Of a stretch of DNA of 38,445 nt, positions 26,051 to 33,542 are shown one piece after another. The notes beneath the pieces were generated by a model. That model was not told where the DNA came from. It ran no database searches and was given only the letters and a program-made list of their open reading frames with translations. The translations under genes were made by a program, and so were the position numbers. Each line of letters opens with the position of its first letter. Within the stretch, counting starts at the first letter, position 1. Origin of the DNA: Janthinobacterium sp. (GTDB taxonomy: Bacteria; Pseudomonadota; Gammaproteobacteria; Burkholderiales; Chitinibacteraceae); assembly GCA_025360045.1 (NCBI GenBank), contig JANYCY010000062.1:1-38445 (forward strand). The letters are read 5' to 3'.

Positions 26051-26104
26051 TTGACAATGTGTATACGTCGCATCTAAGCTGATGGTTGTGTATTCATTGT
26101 GTGG
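26051..26104 (+). promoter_or_regulatory. Promoter -35 and operator-like repeats of the tacAT pair
   Basis: A perfect TTGACA (26051-26056) lies about 60 bases before the antitoxin ATG; the -10 (TAAGCT at 26075-26080, 18-base spacing) is poor. TGTGTATA (26058-26065), TGTGTATT (26087-26094) and TGTGTGG (26098-26104) repeat across the start region. These would suit binding by the ribbon-helix-helix antitoxin for autorepression, with a weak -10 that is easily shut. Confidence 0.4.
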
Positions 26105-26112
26105 ACATCATC

Positions 26113-26376
26113 ATGCGTAATATTTCAATAAATCTGCGTGCTCTGTCTGAGCAACGTGACCTAATTGATCGTGCTGCTCGCGTCACCGGTAAAAATCGTT
26201 CTGATTTTATGTTGGAAGCGGCTTGCGAGAAAGCGCAGAACATCGTGCTTGAACGGACTTTTTTTGCCTTAGATCAAGAGGCATTCTCCCGTTTCGCCGC
26301 TGTGCTGGATGCGCCTGTTGAGGCCAATCCATCGTTGGATCGCTTATTGTCTAAGCGCCCATTGTGGGAGCAGTAA
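26113..26376 (+). CDS. DUF1778 antitoxin of an acetyltransferase TA pair
   Basis: 87 residues. The N-terminal ribbon-helix-helix (about 1-45: SINLRALSEQRDLIDRAARV, TGKNRSDFMLEAA) is the DUF1778 domain of TacA/AtaR-type antitoxins. The rest (about 55-87: FALDQEAFSRFAAVLDAPVE, then the S-x-x-R-L-L region) is the toxin-binding tail with the usual F-x-A-x-L-D motif. The ATG at 26113 gives the standard start; a TTG 27 bases earlier would only add a non-conserved leader. The toxin gene starts one base after its stop. Confidence 0.88.
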   Translation: MRNISINLRALSEQRDLIDRAARVTGKNRSDFMLEAACEKAQNIVLERTFFALDQEAFSRFAAVLDAPVEANPSLDRLLSKRPLWEQ

Positions 26377-26377
26377 G

Positions 26378-26860
26378 TTGTTATCTGCCCCAGAACTCTT
26401 AAATTCAGACCATGATCTCAGCCCATTTTATTGTGGCGAGCCAATCATGGATGACTGGCTGAAACGTCGTGCATTAGCCAATCAAGCCTCCGGTGCTTCA
26501 CGCTGTTTTGTTGTGGTCGATGAGCGCCGTATCGTGCGTGCCTACTATGCCTTGGCCGCCGGAGCAGTGGATCATGCCTTGGCTGCGAGCGCCCTTCGCC
26601 GCAATATGCCTGATCCTATTCCGGTGATGGTCTTGGGAAGGCTGGCGGTAGACCAACCCTTTCATGGCAAAGGCTTAGGGGCTGATTTGCTGCGTGATGC
26701 GATTTTGCGAACCACCCGATTGGCTCAGGAAGTCGGTATTAGAGCGTTGCTCGTGCATGCGCTGCACCAGAAGGCGAGAGATTTTTACCTGCATCATGGA
26801 TTTGGTGAATCTGCTATTGACCCGTTGATTTTGATGTTAAGAATTCGTACTGCTGATTAG
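26378..26860 (+). CDS. GNAT acetyltransferase toxin, TacT/AtaT family
   Basis: 160 residues. The family acetylates the amino group on charged tRNAs and stops translation. The start is probably the TTG at 26378, seven bases after GGAG; this gives the canonical (M)LSAPELL...FYCGEPIMDDWLKRRA beginning. The acetyl-CoA site is VMVLGRLAVDQPFHGKGLG, with R-x-x-G-x-G given as H-G-K-G-L-G. The catalytic Tyr is in ARDFYLHHGF. NMPDPIPV is the usual family stretch. The last 24 bases overlap the 3' end of the methyltransferase gene on the other strand. Which tRNA is modified cannot be told from sequence. Confidence 0.88.
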   Translation: MLSAPELLNSDHDLSPFYCGEPIMDDWLKRRALANQASGASRCFVVVDERRIVRAYYALAAGAVDHALAASALRRNMPDPIPVMVLGRLAVDQPFHGKGLGADLLRDAILRTTRLAQEVGIRALLVHALHQKARDFYLHHGFGESAIDPLILMLRIRTAD

Positions 26861-28831
26861 GCTCTGCTTATTTTGTAAATCAGCAAATAGCAGCCCATCA
26901 GATTGACGGCTCGCTTGCTTGCCCGTCCAATTTTGCCACCTACAAATGATCACATCGCAATACTTCGGGTCCAGTTCCATCAGCCTTGCGTAGCGACCTA
27001 ATTTTTCGCAGGCGATGAGGGTGGTGCCTGAGCCTGCAAAGCAATCGAGCACGATCTGACGGGAGCGGCTGCTGTTGCGAATGGCTCGCTCGACCAGCTC
27101 CACGGGCTTCATCGTGTTGTGAGACATGCCAATGCGCGTTTCAAACGTAGGGCTGTCCTTCACCGACAAATTCCACACCAGTCCCGAGTAATTTATTTTC
27201 TCGACGGCGCTTACGCTTCGCAGAACGAAGTTGTACCACTTTTCTGATATGACACGGACGGCATCCCCATCCATAGGGAAACCCATCCGCGCTGAAATAC
27301 CAGTGTTCTGGGGATACAGGTTTAAGCGATCCGCAAGCGTGGCAAGGCTTCCACCAAACGCCATCGTGGAGGACACAACCGGAGTGAATCCGCTTGTGCT
27401 CAAGGTAGGTGACAAGTTGTAGGTTTGAAATTTGATTGTTTTGCTTGTTGCCATTAATGTGATGGATGCAGTGTCCGTCTGGGATTGCCCCGCAGTTTCG
27501 TTCCCAGACGACGTCATGTTCCATTCTGAGATGTTTTCCGTATTGGATTCGAATGTAGCCTTTGTTGGTGAGCATATCTCGTCTCCTACAATGATTTGTG
27601 ATGCCTCGACCCACGCCAATTCGCCGTCACGTAAAACGAGGAATGGGTGGTTATGGGTGGCATCGACTGCACGCTCAACACCCGAAACAGCGATCCGGAA
27701 TATGCACTTTTCAATAAAATGAGACGACACCAACTCGACTGAGCGAAACACACCATCTGCCGTCAGGACGCAATCACCGGCGACCAACGATTCGATGATT
27801 CGCCAACCGTTCTCCGTTAACACCTCTGTGCCCGTGCATAGGCAAGGATGAAGGTCATTTTTATTGGGCTTGTTGATTTGCCACACGTCACCTTGATTGC
27901 GGTCGCCGCACCAGAAGTGATCAATGCCTTCTTTCCAGCCGTAAAGGATAGGTTCGTATTGGCGCTGGTAATCGGCACGTCCCAGCGTGAAGTGATTTTT
28001 AGCCCAGATGATAAAGGTTGACCATTTGCCACCGGCAGCACGAAAGGCGGCTTGCAGGGTGTCCAGCTCGCTTGACGACATAGCGATATAGATCGCACCT
28101 TTAGTGTATTGCAAAATGTGTGTGCAGGCGGCCGTCAAAAAGCCTGCAAATTCACCGCCTAAATTGTCGTTGAGAATAGGCCGGTAGCTACCGCGTAGCC
28201 TGTCTTTAGGTGTGGTGGCGTAATTTACGTTGTAAGGCGGATCGACAAAGCTCATGTCGGCCAAGTCTCCCGCCATCAGCGCCGTAAAATCATCCTCATC
28301 CGTCGCATCGCCACACAGCAACCGGTGCTCGCCCAGCAACCAGATATCGCCCAGCTGTGAAATGGCTACTTCTTGAGTTTCGGGTACCGCGTCGTCTTCG
28401 CTTAGCCCTTCGCTTTCCTCTGCGGCCAAGAGCTCGGCCAGCTCGTCTGGATCGAAGCCAGTGAGCGATAGATCGAAAGCATCGTCTTGCAAGGTGGCCA
28501 ACTCTAGAGCCAATATTTCTTCATCCCAACCCGCACTGAGCGCCAAGCGATTGTCGGCCAAAATGTATGCGCGTTTTTGTGTTGGCGATAGGTGAGCCAG
28601 CTCGATGACCGGTACTTCGTACAGCCCTAGTTTTCTGGCGGCTAAAACCCTGCCGTGGCCAGCCACTACACCATTATTTCCATCCACTAAAACTGGGTTT
28701 GTAAATCCAAACTCAACCATACTGGCGGCAATCTGTGCCACCTGAGCTTCCGAATGAGTGCGAGCGTTATTGCAATAAGGAATCAAGCCAGCCAGCGGTC
28801 GATATTCAACGGCTAGTTTGTTTTCAAGCAT
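26837..28831 (-). CDS. ParB-like/DNA methyltransferase fusion containing an intein
   Basis: 664 codons for a precursor that should splice to 421 residues. Residues about 1-100 are a ParB/Srx-type nuclease-like domain (NNARTHSEAQVAQIAASMVE, VVAGHGRVLAARKLGL). From about 155 follows a beta-class (motif IV before motif I) adenine/cytosine-N4 DNA methyltransferase: catalytic DPPY (197-200), target region, HP/TMKPVEL and the SAM-binding FAGSGTT (598-604). Residues 330-572 are an intein that splits HP from TMKP. Phages carry such fusions to mark their own DNA. The start overlaps the 79-residue gene upstream by eight bases. Without splicing the enzyme's SAM and catalytic halves would be about 240 residues further apart. 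Confidence 0.9.
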   Translation of the reverse strand: MLENKLAVEYRPLAGLIPYCNNARTHSEAQVAQIAASMVEFGFTNPVLVDGNNGVVAGHGRVLAARKLGLYEVPVIELAHLSPTQKRAYILADNRLALSAGWDEEILALELATLQDDAFDLSLTGFDPDELAELLAAEESEGLSEDDAVPETQEVAISQLGDIWLLGEHRLLCGDATDEDDFTALMAGDLADMSFVDPPYNVNYATTPKDRLRGSYRPILNDNLGGEFAGFLTAACTHILQYTKGAIYIAMSSSELDTLQAAFRAAGGKWSTFIIWAKNHFTLGRADYQRQYEPILYGWKEGIDHFWCGDRNQGDVWQINKPNKNDLHPCLCTGTEVLTENGWRIIESLVAGDCVLTADGVFRSVELVSSHFIEKCIFRIAVSGVERAVDATHNHPFLVLRDGELAWVEASQIIVGDEICSPTKATFESNTENISEWNMTSSGNETAGQSQTDTASITLMATSKTIKFQTYNLSPTLSTSGFTPVVSSTMAFGGSLATLADRLNLYPQNTGISARMGFPMDGDAVRVISEKWYNFVLRSVSAVEKINYSGLVWNLSVKDSPTFETRIGMSHNTMKPVELVERAIRNSSRSRQIVLDCFAGSGTTLIACEKLGRYARLMELDPKYCDVIICRWQNWTGKQASRQSDGLLFADLQNKQSLISSTNS
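27141..27575 (-). CDS. HNH homing endonuclease, overprinted in the intein DNA
   Basis: A 144-residue protein read from the same strand as the intein but in the -1 frame. AGGAG (27583-27587) lies seven bases before its ATG. An HNH_3-type core covers about 15-65: HLRMEHDVVWERNCGAIPDG, then HCIHHINGNKQNNQISNLQL with the catalytic His pair 38-39, Asn41 and Asn51, and a HKRIHSG end. Two Cys pairs (78/81 and 105/108) form a probable second zinc site, followed by a very basic tail (about 117-128). It spans intein residues 419-564 and stops inside block F. It likely cuts intein-free alleles of the methyltransferase site. Both frames stay open over the entire 435 bp. Confidence 0.85.
   Translation of the reverse strand: MLTNKGYIRIQYGKHLRMEHDVVWERNCGAIPDGHCIHHINGNKQNNQISNLQLVTYLEHKRIHSGCVLHDGVWWKPCHACGSLKPVSPEHWYFSADGFPYGWGCRPCHIRKVVQLRSAKRKRRRENKLLGTGVEFVGEGQPYV
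27583..27587 (-). promoter_or_regulatory. Ribosome binding site of the nested HNH gene
   Basis: AGGAG on the minus strand, seven bases before the ATG at 27575. It lies inside the intein codons for Val-Gly-Asp-Glu (about residues 415-418). It gives the nested gene its own translation start without any frameshift. Confidence 0.75.
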
Positions 28832-29063
28832 GGGAAGATTCCTCTTCTCTGTTTGAATTAGCCAATAGCGCCAGCATGGCTGCTTCCACCTGTGCCACTA
28901 GATCCAGCTTAATCAGCAATTCAATCAAATCCTCCGGCTCACTCAATCGTGCCTTCGTTAACACCAGCTCTTTTTCGCAGCCCGGATAAAATTCACTTGG
29001 GCGTTCGGCGGGCTGAAAGTAAAAATCGACCATCAGCGGAACACCCAATAAAGAAACTCGCAT
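28824..29063 (-). CDS. Small phage protein upstream of the methyltransferase
   Basis: 79 residues. It begins with a beta-like stretch (MRVSLLGVPLMVDFYFQPAE) and continues as an acidic helix (EPEDLIELLIKLDLVAQVEA followed by AMLALLA). It overlaps the methyltransferase start by eight bases, so both belong to one transcript. A terminator lies 40-75 bp upstream, so this unit starts its own transcription or is reached by antitermination. I do not recognise a family; the role may be linked to the modification enzyme by position only. Confidence 0.6.
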   Translation of the reverse strand: MRVSLLGVPLMVDFYFQPAERPSEFYPGCEKELVLTKARLSEPEDLIELLIKLDLVAQVEAAMLALLANSNREEESSHA

Positions 29064-29103
29064 GATGAATCCTGTTGTTCTGTGCAGCCAAAGCCAGCGC
29101 CCA

Positions 29104-29138
29104 TAAAAAAACCCGCTGAGGCTGATGCCTGGAGCGGG
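29104..29138 (-). terminator. Rho-independent terminator in the prophage
   Basis: On the minus strand a two-part stem (29133-29138 with 29112-29117, then 29127-29130 with 29119-29122) has a four-base loop and is followed by seven T (the A-run at 29105-29111). It ends leftward transcription coming from the replication region before the methyltransferase unit. Confidence 0.78.
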
Positions 29139-29292
29139 GAGGGTGTTGGGCCTTTGCTTAGAAGCAAAGAGTGGAAACCGGTGGATTAACTCACCACGGA
29201 GCTTGCCACAAAGATGATTAAATTCACTTGAAATTTAAAAACTGATGCGAATGTTATGGGGGCTAATGGGTGAAAACTGCAACCCTACGAAG

Positions 29293-29445
29293 TGCAAACC
29301 TAGCTGCAAACCTCATGTTAGGGTTTGCAGTGCTTTACGATAAAAGTACCCACTCGGTCTAATGGGCCCAAGCCGCGTATTGATTGGCTTGGCTGCTTGA
29401 TAGGTTTGGACCTTCAGTGGGCTAGTGCAAACCTAGGTGCAAACC
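29293..29445. repeat. Five TGCAAACC sites, two 22-bp near-identical pairs
   Basis: TGCAAACC occurs at 29293-29300, 29305-29312, 29426-29433 and 29438-29445, and inverted (GGTTTGCA) at 29322-29329. The two double sites (29291-29312 and 29424-29445) are the same 22 bases with one change. Within each, copies are 12 bp apart. A hairpin CCAAGCC/GGCTTGG (29368-29374 with 29386-29392) lies between them. The block is non-coding. It looks like a set of protein-binding sites (origin, operator or recombination site); which one cannot be told. Confidence 0.6.
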
Positions 29446-29965
29446 CATTTTTTAGTTCTGTGTGTAGCGAAGCCTTGCGCTGACGCCCCCCGTATTACAT
29501 TTTTAGACAGGGAGGACCCATAAAAAGACAGGTGGTCGTAATAGGCTTTGTCAGTCCGTGTGTCCTCGCAGTCGTATCGCCTGTATTCCACTTCAACTCC
29601 GAAATAGCCATCTCATCATGGGGTCACTCACCGCCCAGACTACCTTGCCATTGTTCGCACTGACATCAACAGGTTAATGCTCAAACCGCTTAACCAAGAC
29701 GAGACTGCTATCGTGCTGCTGTGTTGCCCTGTGCCTTGCTCTTGCCTAGTCACTTAGCTGTCCTGCTCCCATGTTACCGAGCCATCTAACGAGCTACTTG
29801 TTACAGGTGTTAAAAACGGTCTGCTACCGCGTTCGAAATAAAAAACAACTAGAAATAATATCTCCCTTTTCCGTCAAAAGATCGAATGCTTATTTTCATA
29901 AAAATACAATTTTTTATGGATCGATCTTCAAGAATCTAGCTATAGCTCAATCCGTGAATTCATTT
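29446..29965. other. Gene-free stretch
   Basis: No frame with a ribosome site or family match is visible on either strand. AGACAGG is repeated at about 29505 and 29528 (GACAGGGAGG and GACAGGTGG). The right-hand 170 bases become AT-rich. This gap of more than half a kilobase is large for a packed prophage and, together with the TGCAAACC sites beside it, is the largest non-coding block of the phage. Confidence 0.45.
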
Positions 29966-30361
29966 TTATGATAAACGGTCAGCTTTTTGCATGTTTAAGC
30001 GATCAGTCAGCGCTTGCAAATCACGTTTCCAGCGTTGCTGTATCGTCCTTTCACAACAACCATACTGCTTTGCAATTTCATCCCAACGATAGCGCTTAGC
30101 TCGTATCCACAGTAAGTGGCGTTGTTCGACTTCGATTAATTGCATCCAGCGGTTAACCTCTAGCATTTCCTCAATCAAACTATCGTTGATGGTTGGACGA
30201 TAGCCATTCTCTTTTCCCATCACCTCCCAAGGTTGACGAATAATGTTTGGCCATGAGCATTTACAACCACGAGGACTGTGATCGGGCATGTACTCAGCAG
30301 TGCGTGCGGCCCTGCGTAAACATAGTGCCACGGCATCAGTGTCCCAGACGGGGTGAGTCAT
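29966..30361 (-). CDS. DUF6362 protein, HTH type
   Basis: 131 residues from the ATG at 30361, which overlaps the resolvase stop (ATGA). The C-terminal half (INDSLIEEMLEVNRWMQLIE, LLWIRAKRYRWDEIAKQYGC followed by CERTIQQRWKRDLQAL) is a sigma-factor-4-like helix-turn-helix with the W/R-rich recognition helix. The N-terminal part (TDAVALCLRRAARTAEYMPD) completes the DUF6362 pattern. Proteins of this kind sit at the end of phage replication operons and may act in late regulation; that role is inferred. Confidence 0.7.
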   Translation of the reverse strand: MTHPVWDTDAVALCLRRAARTAEYMPDHSPRGCKCSWPNIIRQPWEVMGKENGYRPTINDSLIEEMLEVNRWMQLIEVEQRHLLWIRAKRYRWDEIAKQYGCCERTIQQRWKRDLQALTDRLNMQKADRLS

Positions 30362-30816
30362 GATTCTTGCTCCTGAGAAATCGCCCATTGCAGCAAGGCC
30401 AACGCATCGGCTTCGTTGTCGTCGACTGGCGTAAAGCCACGTTGGCGAGCGGCTTCGGGCATGTCGGCTTTGCTGGCATTGCCTTTGCCGGTAGCATGTT
30501 TTTTGATCGTGCCCACCGGCACACCTTGGTAGGGAATCTGGTGGTGCTCGCACCAAGCGGTGAGTTGTCCCATAAAGCCACCATAAACGTGTGCCGCATC
30601 AACACCGGCATGGGCACGCACTTCTTCGAAGAACACGGTATCGAGGCCATCAGCGCCTTTAATCTCGGTGAGCCAACGTTTGAAGCGCAGGAATCGCATG
30701 CCGCCGCCTTCAAAGCGATGTGGTTTAAACGATTCTGAGCCGCTTAAAATGTGGCCTTCACGGGTCTGTAAGGCCCAACCTGTCTGTGTTCCCAGATCAA
30801 CGGTCAAAATGATCAT
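30358..30816 (-). CDS. RuvC-like Holliday junction resolvase
   Basis: 152 residues with an RNase H-like fold. The acidic residues expected for two-metal catalysis are Asp7 (LTVDLGTQTGWA), Glu64 (VFFEEVRAH) and the cluster DDNEADALALL (132-137), the usual C-terminal motif of RuvC relatives. The lysine-rich VGTIKKHATGKGNASKADM is the DNA-contact loop. The ATG at 30816 lies nine bases after AGGTG; an upstream GTG would add four residues. It resolves branched DNA from phage replication and recombination. It is coupled to the DUF6362 gene and preceded by a repeat-filled non-coding region. Confidence 0.82.
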   Translation of the reverse strand: MIILTVDLGTQTGWALQTREGHILSGSESFKPHRFEGGGMRFLRFKRWLTEIKGADGLDTVFFEEVRAHAGVDAAHVYGGFMGQLTAWCEHHQIPYQGVPVGTIKKHATGKGNASKADMPEAARQRGFTPVDDNEADALALLQWAISQEQES

Positions 30817-30887
30817 AATGGTTATCACCTATAAACAAGCGTTTCAATCGATCTAAAACCTAGTAAACATGCGGGATGCGGGGCGAT

Positions 30888-31221
30888 AGTTGCTGAAGGT
30901 TGCCGAATATAACTATTATCCCCTCACGCGCGGGCCTATAAATTGATACAGAACTTCGGCAACATTCAGCAACTATGTAAGCTTTGTCTTTTGGAATAAA
31001 TACAACTCTTTCAGCAACACTTATCTTTTGTGTAAACTTTAATGGCCTCAATATGGCAAGCATTGAACTGAGTAAGAGGCGGCTATTTTTTTCAAAGTAA
31101 GCAGACATGTATCTTCCGATGGCTTTGTTAATGCAAAACATGAATAAAACTACAGCAACATTCGGCCACTCTGTCAGCTCAATTGAATCGAAATTTCAGC
31201 AACATTGAGCCACTTCGTCAG
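30888..31221. repeat. CAGCAAC repeat cluster between primase and resolvase genes
   Basis: The clearest pair is 25 bp long: 31153-31177 (CAGCAACATT-CGGCCACTCTGTCAG) and 31197-31221 (CAGCAACATT-GAGCCACTTCGTCAG), with 20 of 25 bases the same. Weaker copies are at 30957-30981 and from 31012, and inverted copies (TTGCTG/TTGCCG) are near 30888-30905. The 450-bp gap (30817-31271) is otherwise free of genes. Iteron-like arrays beside a primase-helicase gene are a common form of phage origin. An operator role is the alternative. Confidence 0.6.
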
Positions 31222-31271
31222 TTAAAACAGATGATGTAAGTCATACGTGTTTTGTAATCATCCATTCAGCG

Positions 31272-33542
31272 CTAGTTATCTTTGTAAGGAAGTCGCTCAC
31301 CATAATCGCGTGCTTTGAGCATCAGCCCACGTATGCCTCTTGCACCACCCGCCATCACAATCCGCTCAAATCCCCGATTAATGAGTTGCTGAGTGAACCA
31401 GCGAATGGTGCCAACGAACTCGCCGCGTTTGTTGCTGTACTCTTGCCAGCGCTGATAGAGGTCGGAAATAGCCGTTCTGGCTTGATGATGTTGCTGTGTT
31501 TCTTCCTCTAAATAGTTACCGACCACGTCCTCTTCGGCGAAATAATCAGCGGTCGCAGAGATCACTTTATCGGGTAATTGCAGGCCGTTTTGCTGCCAAA
31601 GCAATGCCCCTTGGACGGCCCAATATAAGATCCCGTTGCGCTCTTTAAGCAGCTTCTCAGTGAGCTGCTGATCGCGTTTTTCCAATGGAATGGTCACGGT
31701 AAAAGGGATGAGGTGCAGCCGCCGCTTCATCGCATCATCGACATTTCTGAGGGTCGGTTTATGATTACCGGTGATCATGAGTTTGAATTGTGGGCTGTAT
31801 TCAAAGAAGTCTTGACGCATAAAACGGGCGCTGATTTTATCGCCGCCGGTGATGGTTTTAATGCGGGCCTCATTCCAGCGCCGACCCTGTTCGGTTTCGG
31901 TGGCCGTTACTAATCGAGCGCCTTGCAGACCCGCCATTTCTGTTGGGTGTCGATCACCGACCGATTCCATAAATGCATCCATGGGCGCGGTGGCCGCATA
32001 GTCGCCCATGATGGTGGCTAGCACATTCACAAACACCGACTTGCCATTCGCACCTGTGCCATACAAAAAAAACAGCGCATGCTCACTGGTAATCCCAGTC
32101 AGGCAATAGCCCGCCATCACTTGTAAATAAGCCATTAGCTCGGTATCACCGCCGGTGATATCCAGTAGAAATTGTCGCCAGGTTGGGCATTCCTGCTGTG
32201 GAGACGCGGTGGTCATGCGGGTGATTTGATCGCTGCGCCGATGCTCGCGTAGGGTGCCGCTGCGTAAATCAACCACGCCACTGGGTGTATTCAGTAGCCA
32301 AGGTGCGGCATCCCATGCTGAGGTGCTGATCGCATGGACTGGGTCGGCACGCACGAATTTCTCTACGCCAGAGGTGGTCGAGGCACTGGTCAAACGAGGT
32401 TTGAGTTTGGCATTGCTGCTGAGCAAGGCGCCTTGGCAGCAAATTTCACGGATCAGATGGCCGATGAAATGCAAATGATCTTGATTCCAGCGCTGGCCAT
32501 TCCACACCAGCCATTTGCCCCACTGCGTGCAATAGCGCCAGTCCTCACCATAATGGCGGGTAAAGGCTGTGGCCAAACCATCTTCGGTACTTGGATCAAG
32601 CGCTTGGAATAGATCATCGTTTAACTCAGCACTCCGCAGTACCGGTGTTCGCTCACCTGCGGCTAAGAAACCGGTAATATCAAAGCCTTCGAAAAAGGCA
32701 TCTGCCGCATCCCAGCTATCGGGTTTATCGGCGGGGGGCGTCAAAATGGCGCAGGAGATTGCGCCTGCTTGCAAAATGGCCTGCGCAGCGTTACGGGCGT
32801 AATCCATGCCGACCTGATCTTTATCTGGCCAGATCAAGACGGCTTTGCCCCTCAGTGGTGACCAGTCTGTTTTATCGATCGGGGCATTTGCGCCAAACAT
32901 GGCTGTGGTGGCGACAACGCCCACATCGATCAGCGCCTGAGCACACTTTTCACCTTCAGCTAAGACGACCTGCCAAGCATTGATTAAATTGGGCTGGTTA
33001 TATAAAGGGCGTGGGTTGGGCGCTGTTTTTTTGTGCCGCAGCACATCCAGTGGCCGAAATTCCTTTTTACCGCCGGGTGGATCGTAGCGGTACATCACGG
33101 CGATGAGCTTGCTCTGTGCATTGAGGTAATTCCATTTCGCTGTCACGGGGCCAAGTTCGTCAATTGGCTGTGCTTTGCGAGTTGGTGAAGGGGATAAAGC
33201 GTGCTGAGGGAGCCGCCCCAGCAGGTCTGCTCCTTTATCTAATACTTTGGGGAAATCGGTCTGGGTATTGACGCCGATGCAGGCTGCGATCAGCTTAAAT
33301 AGATCACCCCCTTCTCCCGTGGCATGGTCACGCCAGAGTCCAGGTTTCTCGCCATGGAGTGCCACATTCAAACTTTCCCCTTCAGCGCCTGAAAGATCGC
33401 CAATATAAAAAGTGCCATTGCGAACCTTGCCTGCGGGGAAAAGAGCAAAGAGCACCGACTCCAGCCGTATCAGTAGCTCAGCAAGAATCTTGTCCCGATC
33501 ATGTTGGGGTAATGGGCGGGGCTGATCCGCATTAAAGTCCAT
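31272..33542 (-). CDS. P4-type DNA primase/helicase
   Basis: 756 residues combining priming and unwinding. A CHC2-like/primase N-terminal region (about 40-110: GTFYIGDLSGAEGESLN, GLWRDHATGEGGDLFKLI) is followed by a Toprim fold (about 193-260: LAEGEKCAQAL with Glu, VLIWPDKDQVG with the Asp pair) and then the D5/P4 N-terminal domain. The SF3 helicase has Walker A GTGANGKS (about 496-503). The C-terminus is a winged helix. Two ATGs are adjacent; the second (33542) is spaced seven bases from GGAGG and is preferred. The gene overlaps the one upstream by about 11 bases. With the repeats at 30888-31221 it marks the replication module. Confidence 0.93.
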   Translation of the reverse strand: MDFNADQPRPLPQHDRDKILAELLIRLESVLFALFPAGKVRNGTFYIGDLSGAEGESLNVALHGEKPGLWRDHATGEGGDLFKLIAACIGVNTQTDFPKVLDKGADLLGRLPQHALSPSPTRKAQPIDELGPVTAKWNYLNAQSKLIAVMYRYDPPGGKKEFRPLDVLRHKKTAPNPRPLYNQPNLINAWQVVLAEGEKCAQALIDVGVVATTAMFGANAPIDKTDWSPLRGKAVLIWPDKDQVGMDYARNAAQAILQAGAISCAILTPPADKPDSWDAADAFFEGFDITGFLAAGERTPVLRSAELNDDLFQALDPSTEDGLATAFTRHYGEDWRYCTQWGKWLVWNGQRWNQDHLHFIGHLIREICCQGALLSSNAKLKPRLTSASTTSGVEKFVRADPVHAISTSAWDAAPWLLNTPSGVVDLRSGTLREHRRSDQITRMTTASPQQECPTWRQFLLDITGGDTELMAYLQVMAGYCLTGITSEHALFFLYGTGANGKSVFVNVLATIMGDYAATAPMDAFMESVGDRHPTEMAGLQGARLVTATETEQGRRWNEARIKTITGGDKISARFMRQDFFEYSPQFKLMITGNHKPTLRNVDDAMKRRLHLIPFTVTIPLEKRDQQLTEKLLKERNGILYWAVQGALLWQQNGLQLPDKVISATADYFAEEDVVGNYLEEETQQHHQARTAISDLYQRWQEYSNKRGEFVGTIRWFTQQLINRGFERIVMAGGARGIRGLMLKARDYGERLPYKDN

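Larger units (their letters stand above)
27116..27844 (-). other. Intein in the methyltransferase (243 codons)
   Basis: Residues 330-572 of the precursor. Block A starts with Cys330 (CLCTGTEVLTENGWRIIESL). Block B is RAVDATHNHPFLVL with Thr392-x-x-His395. Block F is LVWNLSVKDSPTFE. Block G ends in His571-Asn572, and the next residue, Thr573, is the +1 nucleophile. The insertion point is the methyltransferase HP/TMKPVEL motif, a typical conserved site for inteins. All splicing residues are present. Between blocks B and F (about 421-540) the in-frame protein is Ser/Thr/Asn-rich and shows no nuclease motif; the nuclease is encoded there in another frame. Confidence 0.88.

Noticed and set aside
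27842-28098. A second minus-strand frame (93 codons) overlapping the methyltransferase N-terminal extein
   Set aside because: Unlike the HNH frame it has no domain, no ribosome site and a shadow-like composition.
30860-31141. A 93-codon open frame on the minus strand in the repeat-filled gap
   Set aside because: No ribosome site, the frame runs through the CAGCAAC repeats, and the product resembles no protein family. Treated as chance.
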